From NCBI RefSeq assembly GCF_015732185.1, contig NZ_WIQM01000008.1, forward strand, positions 496,001 to 560,000: DNA of 64,000 nt. The letters run 5' to 3'. The translations under genes were made by a program, and so were the position numbers. This DNA is from Pectinatus haikarae. Lineage in GTDB: Bacteria; Bacillota; Negativicutes; Selenomonadales; Selenomonadaceae. Shown here piece by piece: positions 24,940-34,278 of this stretch; within the stretch, counting starts at the first letter, position 1, and each line of letters opens with the position of its first letter. Under the pieces are notes generated by a model, which saw only the letters and a list, made by a program, of their open reading frames with translations, was not told the origin of the DNA and searched no databases.

Positions 24940-27438
24940 TTATTCTTCGGTATCGTCGCGGTCAAAGACGGCCATAGCGGCGACAATGTCATTTATTTCC
25001 GTTTTCATAAGCTTTACACCTTGGGTGTTGCGGCTGATAATGGAAATGCCGCTGATGTCGGATCGGATTACAATACCATCAGTAGTGATAAGCATAAATT
25101 CCTGATCTTCGCTGACAACTTTTATACCGACTACTTCACCGGTTTTCGGTGTGACTTTGATATTTATTATACCCTTGCCGCCACGTGTCTGACTGCGGTA
25201 TTCGTCGACAGAAGTGCGCTTGCCAAAACCATTTTGTGTTGCGGTGAGTACAGTCAAGCCGCTGTGCAGGTTATCCATGCCGACCACAGCATCTCCGTTA
25301 CGTAGTAAAATCCCTCTGACACCTCTTGTGTTGCGGCCCATTGAGCGTACATCACTTTCCTTAAAAGAGATTGCCAGACCTTTCTTTGTGCCGATGATCA
25401 CCTGTCTGTCACCATCGGTGAGCTTTACAGCAATCAGATCATCATCGTCATCAAGTGACAGTGCGATAAGGCCTGTCTTTTTGCGTGCGGTATCGTATTC
25501 ATGCAAAGCGGTTTTTTTCACTACACCTTTTTTGGTGGTCATGAAAAGGTACTTGCTGTCGTCAAATTTGTCGATCGGGATTACGGCAGTAATTTTTTCA
25601 CCAGGTTCCACAGGCAGAAGATTAATGACGGCGGTTCCTTTTGCCGTACGGCCCGATTCGGGGATCTCGTAGCCGATCAGCTGATAGACGCGTCCGCGAT
25701 TTGTGAAGAAAAGAATTGTTTTATGGGTGGTGGTAATTATCATATTTTCCACAAAGTCTTCTTCTTTAGTACCCATTCCGGTGATACCGCGCCCGCCGCG
25801 CTTTTGACTTCTGTAAACACCGACCGGCTGGCGTTTTACATAGTTGTTGTGCGTCATTGTCACTACGATGTCTTCTTCATCGATCAGATCTGCTATATTG
25901 AGCGCAGATGTATCCTGCGTTATCTGTGTACGTCTGTCATCATTGAATTTTCTTTTTACTTCCGTAAGTTCTTCTTTTATTATTTCAAGTATCCTTTTTT
26001 CATCAGTCAGAATATCTGCCAGATCCTTGATTGTCTGTAAAACTTGTTGGTATTCACTTTCAATTTTTTCCTGTTCCAAGCCCGTTAAACGCTGCAGACG
26101 CAGATCTAAAATTGCCTGAGCCTGTTTGTCAGTCAGCCCGTAGCCTGTAGTCAAAGCCTCTTTGGCGATGTCTGCTGTGCGTGAACCTCTGATTGCGGCA
26201 ATGACTGCATCCAGATTTTCAAGAGCAATGGTGAGTCCTTCCAGAATATGTGCGCGTGCCTTGGCCTTGTCAAGGTCATATCTGGTGCGGCGTGTTACGA
26301 CATCTTCCTGATGCTTGATATAATAACTGAGCATTTGCGGCAGTGTCAGAATTCGCGGCTGCCCGTCAACTAAGGCAAGCATGATCACGCCAAAAGTGTC
26401 CTGCAGCTGAGTATGCTGGTAGAGTTGATTTAAAATAACATCAGGATTGACATCTCTGCGCAAATCTATCACGACACTCATGCCTTTGCGGTCAGATTCA
26501 TCATTCAGCCCGGTAATACCTTCAATAGTCTTGTCACGGACAAGCTGTGCTATTTTTTCCACTAAACGGGCTTTATTTACCTGATAAGGCAGTTCAGTAA
26601 CGACAATGCGCGATCTGCCGTTTGCTTTTTCTTCTACGTGTGCACAGGCTCTCATTTTCACAGCACCACGGCCGGTAGTATATGCCGAAAGAATACCTTC
26701 CCTGCCCATAATAAGCCCCCCGGTCGGGAAATCGGGTCCTTTTATGGCTGTCATTAATTCGGCTATCGTGACTTCAGGATTATCGATCATCATCAAAATG
26801 CCGTCAATAACTTCGCCCAGATTATGCGGCGGAATATTTGTTGCCATACCTACCGCTATGCCTGCAGAACCGTTGACCAGAAGATTCGGCATTTTTGCCG
26901 GCAACACAGTCGGTTCCTTTAAAGATTCATCATAGTTAGGCATAAATTCCACAGTGTCTTTATCTATGTCGGAAAGCATTATTTCCGCAATCTTGGACAT
27001 ACGCACTTCTGTATAACGCATTGCCGCGGCCGAGTCACCGTCGACAGAACCAAAATTTCCGTGACCATCGGCAAGCATATGACGGTAAGAGAAGCTTTGT
27101 GCCATACGCACTATAGTGTCATATACGGAAGTATCCCCGTGAGGATGATACTTACCTAAAACTTCCCCGACGATACGTGCTGATTTTTTATATGGCTTGT
27201 TCGATGCCATTCCTGCTTCCTGCATTGCATACAGTATACGGCGATGCACAGGTTTCAGCCCGTCGCGGACATCCGGCAGAGCTCTCATAACAATGACGCT
27301 CATTGCGTAATCAATATAAGAATTCTTCATTTCCTCTTCCAGCTTGACCGGCACGACCTTGCCTAAATTGCCAAGCTTCCACGAACCGTTCTGCCCGGAA
27401 TTTTGAGCATCGTCCTTTTTATCAAAATCGTCTGCCAC
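24940..27438 (-). CDS. gyrA: DNA gyrase subunit A
   Basis: Breakage-reunion subunit of gyrase, 832 aa. The catalytic Tyr142 is in [13 protein letters not shown]. The quinolone pocket reads [17 protein letters not shown], with Thr103 where E. coli has Ser83. The C-terminal beta-pinwheel contains the GyrA box (SQKRGGRGI), which distinguishes it from ParC. The acidic C-terminal tail ends [17 protein letters not shown] precedes the ATG. gyrB is not in the window, so the two genes may not be together or gyrB lies elsewhere. Confidence 0.98.
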   Translation of the reverse strand: MADDFDKKDDAQNSGQNGSWKLGNLGKVVPVKLEEEMKNSYIDYAMSVIVMRALPDVRDGLKPVHRRILYAMQEAGMASNKPYKKSARIVGEVLGKYHPHGDTSVYDTIVRMAQSFSYRHMLADGHGNFGSVDGDSAAAMRYTEVRMSKIAEIMLSDIDKDTVEFMPNYDESLKEPTVLPAKMPNLLVNGSAGIAVGMATNIPPHNLGEVIDGILMMIDNPEVTIAELMTAIKGPDFPTGGLIMGREGILSAYTTGRGAVKMRACAHVEEKANGRSRIVVTELPYQVNKARLVEKIAQLVRDKTIEGITGLNDESDRKGMSVVIDLRRDVNPDVILNQLYQHTQLQDTFGVIMLALVDGQPRILTLPQMLSYYIKHQEDVVTRRTRYDLDKAKARAHILEGLTIALENLDAVIAAIRGSRTADIAKEALTTGYGLTDKQAQAILDLRLQRLTGLEQEKIESEYQQVLQTIKDLADILTDEKRILEIIKEELTEVKRKFNDDRRTQITQDTSALNIADLIDEEDIVVTMTHNNYVKRQPVGVYRSQKRGGRGITGMGTKEEDFVENMIITTTHKTILFFTNRGRVYQLIGYEIPESGRTAKGTAVINLLPVEPGEKITAVIPIDKFDDSKYLFMTTKKGVVKKTALHEYDTARKKTGLIALSLDDDDDLIAVKLTDGDRQVIIGTKKGLAISFKESDVRSMGRNTRGVRGILLRNGDAVVGMDNLHSGLTVLTATQNGFGKRTSVDEYRSQTRGGKGIINIKVTPKTGEVVGIKVVSEDQEFMLITTDGIVIRSDISGISIISRNTQGVKLMKTEINDIVAAMAVFDRDDTEE

Positions 27439-27543
27439 TTTCTCACCTCAAATATATAATAAGCGGCATAAAACCGCCTGAAAGCATAGATATATAGCTA
27501 TATATTAACATTTTTCGGTTTAAAAGTCCAATTCCGTGATTTA

Positions 27544-28323
27544 TTAACTGCGCGCCTGTTGTATCATTCGCATCAGATAAGGAAAATGCAGATTAAGCCA
27601 AAATTTGAAAAACGTGTGCCGATACATTTGAAAAATAGGTACTCTGTTTAAAGTATATAAGTTGTCATTTGCGGCATCATCACCCAGATTGACTGTAAAG
27701 GCAGCACGATAGCCGTATTTTTTAACCTGCGAAATCACATGCTGATTGTAGTCTCCGCATGGATATGCAAGATATTTTATTTGGTATCCCAAATGTTCCT
27801 GCAAAGCGATTTTGGAATCCAGCAGCTGCTTTTTCAATTCATTATCGTCTTTTATCTGGCTCAGATTCGGATGGTCATATGTATGGCCCTCAAACACGAT
27901 ATCATTATCTTTCATCGTGTCAATTTCTTTCCATGTAAGATAATTCGGCCAATTGATATAATGAGAAATTAAAAAAATGGTAGCGGTGAGACCATATTGT
28001 TTTAATATGGGATATGCGTTCGTATAATTGTCCTCATAACCATCATCAAGGGTGATTACTACAGGTTTTTCAGGAAGTGGTTTCCCTTCCTGCATATAAT
28101 CAAGCAGTTGATCAAGCGTGATCGCATTGTAATTATTATCCTTGAGATATCTCATCTGGGCCTTGAATTCATAGGTGCTTAAAGCCAGTGCTGTATGCTT
28201 GTCGTCATCTATTTCATGATAATTCAATACGGGAATTTCTCTTTTATTAATTATTTTGACGGCGAAAGCTCCGCATATCAAAAGAAAAAGCAGTGCTATA
28301 TATATTTTTTTGTTTTTCAGCAT
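27544..28323 (-). CDS. polysaccharide deacetylase (NodB domain), membrane-anchored
   Basis: 259 aa: short basic start and one transmembrane helix (about 7-24), then a NodB-type domain outside the membrane. VITLDDGYEDNY supplies the catalytic and metal Asp residues, FEGHTYDHPNLSQ the HxxxH metal ligands, and YLAYPCGDYN the later motif. The family removes N-acetyl groups from peptidoglycan or other glycans. It lies upstream of gyrA on the same strand, with no clear functional link. Confidence 0.9.
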   Translation of the reverse strand: MLKNKKIYIALLFLLICGAFAVKIINKREIPVLNYHEIDDDKHTALALSTYEFKAQMRYLKDNNYNAITLDQLLDYMQEGKPLPEKPVVITLDDGYEDNYTNAYPILKQYGLTATIFLISHYINWPNYLTWKEIDTMKDNDIVFEGHTYDHPNLSQIKDDNELKKQLLDSKIALQEHLGYQIKYLAYPCGDYNQHVISQVKKYGYRAAFTVNLGDDAANDNLYTLNRVPIFQMYRHTFFKFWLNLHFPYLMRMIQQARS

Positions 28324-28488
28324 CTGATACTAAATTCTCCTCATTATAAAGTATAGTTACAGAATACATGCATAATATGAAATTTTTATGACAGATAAAA
28401 ATTTTTCGGTAAAACAGGCATACTTGAATTTTGTGTTTATTTCAGAGAATATGGACTGAGGTACTATATTGTGATGCGGGTCCGGATG

Positions 28489-28521
28489 AAAAAGACCAGA
28501 AGCTCAACTTCTGGTCTTTTT
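28489..28521 (-). terminator. terminator overlapping the end of the amino-acid permease gene
   Basis: Perfect 14-bp stem AAAAAGACCAGAAG / CTTCTGGTCTTTTT with loop CTCAA. The permease stop codon lies inside the hairpin. Confidence 0.93.
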
Positions 28522-29850
28522 CAATCTGTAGCCAGTGTAAATGATCAATATCCATATAGGACATAAATAAATGGCTGATCGATAGTCAGGCATTATTGCC
28601 ATGGTTACACCGATGGACAGAAAATAAATTATGCCGATATAGTTTAATATGGGACACCAGGGCATCTTATATGATAAATTTTTGGCGTCAGATCCTATTT
28701 TCTGCCGAAATTTTATCTGTGTATATAAAATCATTATCCAATTCATCAAAGCAGCAGTAGTTGCAATGGACATCACGTAATTAAAAACTTCCTTTGGCGC
28801 GGCATAAGTGATTATGACAACAATGCCGACAAAAAAAGAAGAGAAGAGAACAGCCGCTCGGGGAACACCGTTTTTGGAAAGCTTTCCCAGAAACGACGGT
28901 GCATTATGCTGCGAGGCAAGCCCGTGAAGCATACGTGCGTTACTGTACAGGCAGCTGTTATAGGCGGAAAATACCCCGGTCAAAACAATGATATTCAATA
29001 CAGATGCTGCAGACGGAAAGCCTATGGCCGAAAAGATTTGGACAAACGGGCTGCCATTCATGCCGACTTTGTCCCAGGGATACAAGGTGACAAGTACGAA
29101 CATTGAGCCTACGTAAAACAAAAGAATTCGCCCGATGATCAGATTTATCGCTTTAGGTATAGTTTCTTTCGGATTTTCTGCTTCACCTGCCGTTATTCCT
29201 ATAAGCTCGGTTCCGCCAAAAGAAAAAGTCACCACGACAAAGGACAACATCATTCCGATGATCCCTTTAGGGAAAAAACCGCCGTTATTAAGCAGATTAT
29301 CCAGACCCACAGGAGCAGAAGCGCCTATACCGACGAAAATCATAAGCAGTCCAAAGATTATCATAAGTAAGATAGCAGTTACTTTTATCAAAGCTCCCCA
29401 AAATTCTATTTCACCGAATGAGCGGACATCCATGAGATTTATGGCATTTACAAGAAGGAACAAGGCCAGTCCCGCAATCCAAGCCGGCAGACCAGGAAAC
29501 CAATATTGCATATAAATGCCGACAACGGATACTTCAACCATAGATACCGCCACATAATTGAACCAGTAGTTCCATCCTGACAGGAAGCCGGGAAATTCTC
29601 CCCAATAATCATAAGCATATGCACTGAATGAACCTGAAACAGGATTGTGGACTGACATTTCACCCAAGGCTCTGACAACTAAATAGATGAATACACCGCC
29701 TATCAAATATGAGAGCATGACAGCGGGACCTACCAGCTGAATTGTACTGGCAGATCCATAAAACAGACCTGTACCGATGGCACAGCCAAGCGCTATCATT
29801 TGGATATGGCGATCTTTTAGACTGCGCTGCAAATTTTTATTTTTTTCCAA
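28504..29850 (-). CDS. amino-acid permease, APC superfamily (AAT family)
   Basis: 448-aa transporter with about twelve membrane segments. The N-terminus RSLKDRHIQMIALGCAIGTGLF contains the substrate-binding GxGxG-like segment of helix 1, followed by GPAVMLSYLIGG, ALGEMSVHNPVSGSFSAYA and FSFGGTELIGITAGEAENP, all typical of the AAT group (AroP, GabP, LysP, ProY relatives). The particular amino acid cannot be assigned. It lies 24 nt after the ppx/gppA-like gene on the same strand. Confidence 0.92.
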   Translation of the reverse strand: MEKNKNLQRSLKDRHIQMIALGCAIGTGLFYGSASTIQLVGPAVMLSYLIGGVFIYLVVRALGEMSVHNPVSGSFSAYAYDYWGEFPGFLSGWNYWFNYVAVSMVEVSVVGIYMQYWFPGLPAWIAGLALFLLVNAINLMDVRSFGEIEFWGALIKVTAILLMIIFGLLMIFVGIGASAPVGLDNLLNNGGFFPKGIIGMMLSFVVVTFSFGGTELIGITAGEAENPKETIPKAINLIIGRILLFYVGSMFVLVTLYPWDKVGMNGSPFVQIFSAIGFPSAASVLNIIVLTGVFSAYNSCLYSNARMLHGLASQHNAPSFLGKLSKNGVPRAAVLFSSFFVGIVVIITYAAPKEVFNYVMSIATTAALMNWIMILYTQIKFRQKIGSDAKNLSYKMPWCPILNYIGIIYFLSIGVTMAIMPDYRSAIYLCPIWILIIYTGYRLKKTRS

Positions 29851-29874
29851 ACTGTAAAATCTCCCTCAGGTATG

Positions 29875-30792
29875 TCATAGTTTATTTTTATTGATGATTT
29901 GGTCATAAATAAACCCTTCACGCATGCCGGTATCGCTGTAAATAAAGTGATCAGCCCCAAAATGATGGCAGACAGTATTGATCAAAACTATGCCTGGGAT
30001 TATTGTCTGCAGCCGATCAGGAGCTGTCTTGAGCAAAGTGACTATATGTTCTTGCGTCATTTGCTGATCGCGCGTGTAACGATTTATAATCTCATCGAAG
30101 TTTTTTACCTCCATGCATGCGTTAGCATCGGGAAGAGTAAATATATTGTTGTATAAAAGACGCATGCTTTTTGCTGTACCGCCTATACCGCATATATCTG
30201 TTATCTTGATGCCGGTGAAATCTTTCAGCGTGAGTAAGGCCGCTATCGTTTCTTTCTGCATATCGCTTATTTCGTCACTGCTCGGAAGAAAATCTTCTAC
30301 ATATTTTGTGTGCAGCAAAAGAGCGCCCAAAGGGATACTGGTCTTTTTTTCAATGGCTGAGTTTTTATAGTAGATCACTTCCGTGCTGGCACCGCCTGCA
30401 TCAATAATGATCCCTGTTTTGGCGCTGATCTCGCGCATTACGCCGATGAAATCAAATTCCGCTTCTTCATCGCCTGTTATTATTCGTACAGGAATATGCG
30501 TACGGCTTTGCAATTCATCGATGACAGCACTGCTGTTTTTTGCATTACGAACAGCTGCGGTAGTGAAGGCTGATACATTTTCTATCCTGAAATCGTTCAG
30601 AAAGTCCCTGAATTCATTTAAAATATTGCAGAGCTTATCTATTCCGGACTGCTGCAATTTGCCATCCTTTACATATGCTGCCAAACCAAGTGTATGCTTT
30701 TTTTTCATAAGCATTTCTATTTTTCCATAGTTTATGTTATATACAGCCATTCGCACTGTACTTGAACCAATATCAATTATTGCGTAAAGCAT
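29875..30792 (-). CDS. Ppx/GppA-family phosphatase (exopolyphosphatase / pppGpp phosphohydrolase)
   Basis: Actin-like ATPase-fold phosphatase, 305 aa, the short form without the C-terminal HD-like domain. IIDIGSSTVRMAVY (phosphate 1), FTTAAVRNAKN, ITGDEEAEFDFIGV, IIDAGGASTEV (phosphate 2) and GIGGTAKSM are in the expected order. The ATG at 30792 is preferred; a GTG two codons upstream lies only 4 nt from the GGAGGG ribosome site. Polyphosphate or pppGpp hydrolysis cannot be told apart here. Confidence 0.9.
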   Translation of the reverse strand: MLYAIIDIGSSTVRMAVYNINYGKIEMLMKKKHTLGLAAYVKDGKLQQSGIDKLCNILNEFRDFLNDFRIENVSAFTTAAVRNAKNSSAVIDELQSRTHIPVRIITGDEEAEFDFIGVMREISAKTGIIIDAGGASTEVIYYKNSAIEKKTSIPLGALLLHTKYVEDFLPSSDEISDMQKETIAALLTLKDFTGIKITDICGIGGTAKSMRLLYNNIFTLPDANACMEVKNFDEIINRYTRDQQMTQEHIVTLLKTAPDRLQTIIPGIVLINTVCHHFGADHFIYSDTGMREGFIYDQIINKNKL

Positions 30793-30850
30793 ATGCACTC
30801 ATCCCTCCAATTTTCCGAACGCAGTATTTGCCACTAAATATGCTGCACGT

Positions 30851-31627
30851 TCATTTAAATAAATCCCAAACTTGCTTGCCAATGAGCAGAACTGTCATTA
30901 GAACAAAAAGCGGTTTTACATAAGCTGCGCCATGTGATAATGCCGCTTTTGTTCCACAATAGGCTCCTATCACCATGGCTAAGCCCATGGGTATAGCATA
31001 ATGAAAATAAATCTGTCCCAAATAAGCGAAGGCCACCACGGCAGAAAAGTTACTGGCAAAGTTTAAAACTCTGGCATTTGCGGCGGCACCCACGAAATCA
31101 AGTCCCATGCACAAGAAGGCAAACATCAGGAAGGATCCTGTTCCCGGTCCGAAAAATCCATCGTAAAAACCTATTATAAGTGCTACAAAAATACTGCTTA
31201 TAAGAATTTTTTTTGTCGTTCCATGATATGTGGCCGACTGACCCCAGTTTTTTCTGCATAATGTGTAAATAGTGATCAAAACCAGAAGAATGACTACGAG
31301 CGGACGCAGAAAGTCCGCCGGTATCAGACGGACAACAAGCACTCCCGCCAGAGAGCCTGCCAATGACAGGGGAAATAGATATTTTATGAGGCTGATATCA
31401 ACTTTTCCGTTCCTTATGAAAGTCACCGCACTGGTAAAGGAACCCATCACAGCAGCCATTTTATTGGTCGCTAATGCCGCCACAGGATTCATTCCGGTCA
31501 AAAGAATAACGGGCAGGGATATTATCCCTCCGCCGCCGGCTATAGAATCCACGAATCCGGATATAAAACCGCCGCAGATCAAAAAAATTATTGTAGTAAT
31601 ATCATCCAAAGAAATACAGGCCTCCAA
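30851..31627 (-). CDS. TauE/SafE-family (TSUP) anion exporter
   Basis: 258-aa membrane protein with about eight helices in two repeats. Repeat motifs are ISGFVDSIAGGGGIISLPVIL in the first half and IGFYDGFFGPGTGSFLMFAF in the second. ALATNKMAAVMGSF follows the first, as in the family. It probably moves sulfite or an organosulfur or carboxylate anion; the substrate is open. Confidence 0.9.
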   Translation of the reverse strand: MEACISLDDITTIIFLICGGFISGFVDSIAGGGGIISLPVILLTGMNPVAALATNKMAAVMGSFTSAVTFIRNGKVDISLIKYLFPLSLAGSLAGVLVVRLIPADFLRPLVVILLVLITIYTLCRKNWGQSATYHGTTKKILISSIFVALIIGFYDGFFGPGTGSFLMFAFLCMGLDFVGAAANARVLNFASNFSAVVAFAYLGQIYFHYAIPMGLAMVIGAYCGTKAALSHGAAYVKPLFVLMTVLLIGKQVWDLFK

Positions 31628-31728
31628 TATGGTTTTTCTTTATATTGTAATAAATACTTTTTGAAAATAAAAGTGTTTTAGTTAAAAAATAAATAATCGT
31701 TTATAAAAAAGTCTTTTTGTTAAAAGAT

Positions 31729-31757
31729 TTGACAAAACGTTTTATATTGTATATAAT
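31729..31757 (+). promoter_or_regulatory. consensus promoter of tRNA-Pro
   Basis: TTGACA (31729-31734), 17-bp spacer, TATAAT (31752-31757): both boxes are perfect consensus, ending 10 bp before the mature tRNA. Confidence 0.92.
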
Positions 31758-31767
31758 ATTTATCGTT

Positions 31768-31844
31768 CGGGGCATGGCTCAGCTTGGTAGAGCACCTGGC
31801 TTGGGACCAGGGGGTCGCAGGTTCGAATCCTGCTGCTCCGACCA
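31768..31844 (+). tRNA. tRNA-Pro (anticodon TGG), CCA encoded
   Basis: 77 nt. Acceptor CGGGGCA / TGCTCCG with one G-U pair, anticodon stem CCTGG / CCAGG around loop CTTGGGA, T-loop GTTCGAATC, and ACCA at 31841-31844. Confidence 0.97.
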
Positions 31845-31856
31845 ATTTATGAAAAT

Positions 31857-31884
31857 AAGCTGTCTTTATGACAGCTTTTCTTTT
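31857..31884 (+). terminator. terminator of tRNA-Pro
   Basis: AAGCTGTC / GACAGCTT with loop TTTAT, followed by TTCTTTT. Confidence 0.85.
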
Positions 31885-31918
31885 ACCCTCTTATCGTTCG
31901 CAGATAAGAGGGTTTTTT
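31885..31918. terminator. second terminator, shared with the convergent HAD gene
   Basis: ACCCTCTTATC / GATAAGAGGGT, loop GTTCGCA, then six T on the plus strand. It overlaps the stop codon of the minus-strand HAD gene. Confidence 0.8.
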
Positions 31919-32699
31919 AAATATTATCGGACAGCATCTCGGCGACGCTACTGTATACTTTGGCTGCGTGTTTTTGAATTTCTGCATCGGCAGAAACGAG
32001 GGTGAAGCCGGCAAACATGTCTATCATGGGCAGGTCATTTGCCCCGTCGCCAATGGTCAATACACCCCATTGCCTCCAACCGTTTTCCGCAAGAAGATTG
32101 TCAAGACCGACAGCCTTGTTGACAGAATTGTTTACTATATCCACTGCCTGAGCATTGCGATAGGCGTGCACACCCAGGTTCATTTTATTTATCTCATTAA
32201 CAGCAGCTGCAGCTTTTTCTTCGCTTTCATATTGTAAACTTATCTGACATATACCTTTTAGGCATTGTGCCGTGAAAAGATCAATTTGTGTAAATTCGGG
32301 AAGATCATCTATAATTTTAAACCACGAAAGCTCTGATTGCACATAAATGTATTCACCATATGCCGTAAGGCAGGCAATATGCCTGCTTTGTCCCACAACC
32401 GGCAGCGAAATGAGCTCTCTGCTGCTGACGTTATTTAATACATCCTGAAAAAGCAGGCTGCCGTCTTTATTATAAATAGTAGCTCCTGTGAGGCAGACTG
32501 CAAAATCGAGAGAAAGACTGCTGTCTTTTATACCATGCTGGAGCATTCTGTAGCTTCTGCCTGTGACAATACCAAATTGGTGTCCCGCTGCACGCCATCT
32601 GTCGATGGATTCAAGATCAGTTTCTGCGATACCGCCGCTGGTGGAATAATGTTCGGGAAAAAATAAAGTACGATCAAAGTCACTTGCTGCAATCTTCAT
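31917..32699 (-). CDS. HAD-superfamily phosphatase (Cof type)
   Basis: 260-aa cytosolic phosphatase. Motif I is FDRTLFF (IAASDFDRTL, Asp nucleophile; the usual second Asp is replaced by Arg-Thr in DxDxT, here DFDRT), motif II GIVTGRS, and motif IV TIGDGANDLPMI. The cap is inserted between motifs II and III, as in type IIB (Cof/YbiV) proteins that act on sugar phosphates or cofactors. The ATG at 32699 has AGGAG about 7 nt upstream and follows the lysA stop by 4 nt, so the two genes are co-transcribed. Substrate unknown. Confidence 0.88.
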   Translation of the reverse strand: MKIAASDFDRTLFFPEHYSTSGGIAETDLESIDRWRAAGHQFGIVTGRSYRMLQHGIKDSSLSLDFAVCLTGATIYNKDGSLLFQDVLNNVSSRELISLPVVGQSRHIACLTAYGEYIYVQSELSWFKIIDDLPEFTQIDLFTAQCLKGICQISLQYESEEKAAAAVNEINKMNLGVHAYRNAQAVDIVNNSVNKAVGLDNLLAENGWRQWGVLTIGDGANDLPMIDMFAGFTLVSADAEIQKHAAKVYSSVAEMLSDNI

Positions 32700-32703
32700 T
32701 TTC

Positions 32704-33969
32704 CTACTCCTGCATGATACTTCCCGCAAATCCGCCGAGTGTGGCAAAATAATCATCAATGGTTTCTGCCCTGCGAATGAGTTCTATTGAACCGTCTTCT
32801 TTCAGTAATAACTCGGCACTGCGTAATTTACCGTTGTAATTGAAACCCATTGAATGACCATGCGCTCCCGTGTCAAAAATAATGACTTTGTCACCGATAG
32901 CAATTTCCGGAAGTTTACGGTCAACAGCAAATTTATCGCAATTTTCGCAAAGCGAACCCGTCACATCATAAGTATTTACCGGTTGTTCATTTTCTTTGCC
33001 GGCCACAACAATATGATGATATGCGCCATACATGCCGGGACGCATCAGATTGGCCATAGACGCATCAAGACCTATATAATCCTTGTAGGTTTTCTTTTCA
33101 TGCAGCACAGTGGAAACGAGGTAGCCGTATGGACCGGTTATGGCTCTTCCGGATTCAAAGGCTATTTCTGTTTTATTCAAACCTGCCGGCAGCATGATTT
33201 TTTCATAAATTTTCTTTATGTTTTCACCCATTATTTCCAGATTCACTTCATTATCTTCGGGTTTGTAAGGAATACCGATACCACCGCCCAGATTTATAAA
33301 TTCCATTGAAATACCGAGTTTTTCTTTTAGCTCTACTGCCAGAGTAAACATCATTTCTGCGGTAGCTGAAAAAGCATTTTCGCAAAGTTCATTGGATATT
33401 ACCATGGTATGCAGTCCAAAACGTTTTATACCTTTTTCCTTCATAATAGTATAAGCTTCAAATATCTGCTCACGGGTCAAACCGTATTTTGCTTCTTCCG
33501 GTTTACCGATTATGTCATTGCCTTCAAGTACAGGTCCCGGATTATAACGAAAAGAAACTATTTCCGGCAATCCTGCATTTTTTTCCAAATATGCGATATG
33601 TGAGATATCATCCAGATTTATTATAGCGCCCAATGCTATAGCTTTTTGAAATTCATCGGCTGGAGTATCATTTGATGTGAGCATTATTTTTTCACCGATT
33701 ATTCCCGATTTCTCAGAAAGAATAAGTTCCGGCAGAGAGCTGCAGTCGGCGCCTGCTCCTTCCTCAGCTAATATTTGCAGCAGACGCGGATTAGGTGCTG
33801 CCTTAACGGCGTAGTACTCACGAAATCCCGGTGCCCATGAAAAGGCTTTAAACAATCGCCGCATATTTGCTCTGATAGCTTTTTCATCATAGATATGAAA
33901 AGGCGTAGGATATTTTTCAATGATTTTTTCAAGTTTATCGGCATTCAATGGGAAAATTTTCTTTGACAT
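32704..33969 (-). CDS. lysA: diaminopimelate decarboxylase family PLP enzyme
   Basis: 421 aa, fold type III decarboxylase. YYAVKAAPNP carries the PLP Lys near residue 53, FINLGGGIGIPYKPED the phosphate-binding Gly loop, AFESGRAITGPYGYLVS and VTGSLCENCDKFA the substrate and active-site Cys region, and DTGAHGHSMGFNYN the C-terminal Tyr/His segment. It probably makes lysine from meso-diaminopimelate. GLHTMVISNE stands where many LysA have a His-Ile-Gly-Ser loop, so a related amino-acid decarboxylase is not fully excluded. GAGGAAT lies before the ATG. Confidence 0.85.
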   Translation of the reverse strand: MSKKIFPLNADKLEKIIEKYPTPFHIYDEKAIRANMRRLFKAFSWAPGFREYYAVKAAPNPRLLQILAEEGAGADCSSLPELILSEKSGIIGEKIMLTSNDTPADEFQKAIALGAIINLDDISHIAYLEKNAGLPEIVSFRYNPGPVLEGNDIIGKPEEAKYGLTREQIFEAYTIMKEKGIKRFGLHTMVISNELCENAFSATAEMMFTLAVELKEKLGISMEFINLGGGIGIPYKPEDNEVNLEIMGENIKKIYEKIMLPAGLNKTEIAFESGRAITGPYGYLVSTVLHEKKTYKDYIGLDASMANLMRPGMYGAYHHIVVAGKENEQPVNTYDVTGSLCENCDKFAVDRKLPEIAIGDKVIIFDTGAHGHSMGFNYNGKLRSAELLLKEDGSIELIRRAETIDDYFATLGGFAGSIMQE

Positions 33970-34090
33970 TAAGTTATTCCTCCAAGTAATCTATTTCCGA
34001 TTGATAAAGCTTCTGTTCAAGAAGGAATTTATCCGCCCGGGATTAAAAACAGTCAGCCGCTTCGCAGAGAAGGATACCAACATGCTGATA

Positions 34091-34120
34091 ATTATACCAT
34101 CGTATAAAAAAATATGTCAA
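34091..34120 (-). promoter_or_regulatory. promoter of lysA and the HAD gene
   Basis: Minus-strand TTGACA (34115-34120), 18-bp spacer, TATAAT (34091-34096). The resulting leader is about 115 nt; no lysine riboswitch or T-box core was found in it. The rest of the gap 33970-34278 shows nothing else. Confidence 0.75.
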
Positions 34121-34278
34121 TTCTGAATGAATGTCATATTGTAAATCATTTTTCCATGTCCTGAATATAGCATAAATGAATCTGTATATAAAAAGATTGC
34201 ACTGAACGAGAACAGAATTTATAATATAAAATAGCGTTTATATGTTATTAATACTATATGGTTATTGGAGTCTTTACT

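Noticed and set aside
31717-31920. 67-aa frame across 31717-31920
   Set aside because: It runs through the tRNA-Pro gene and its terminators.
33970-34090. Lysine riboswitch upstream of lysA
   Set aside because: The leader of about 115 nt is too short for the class and lacks its conserved junction sequences.
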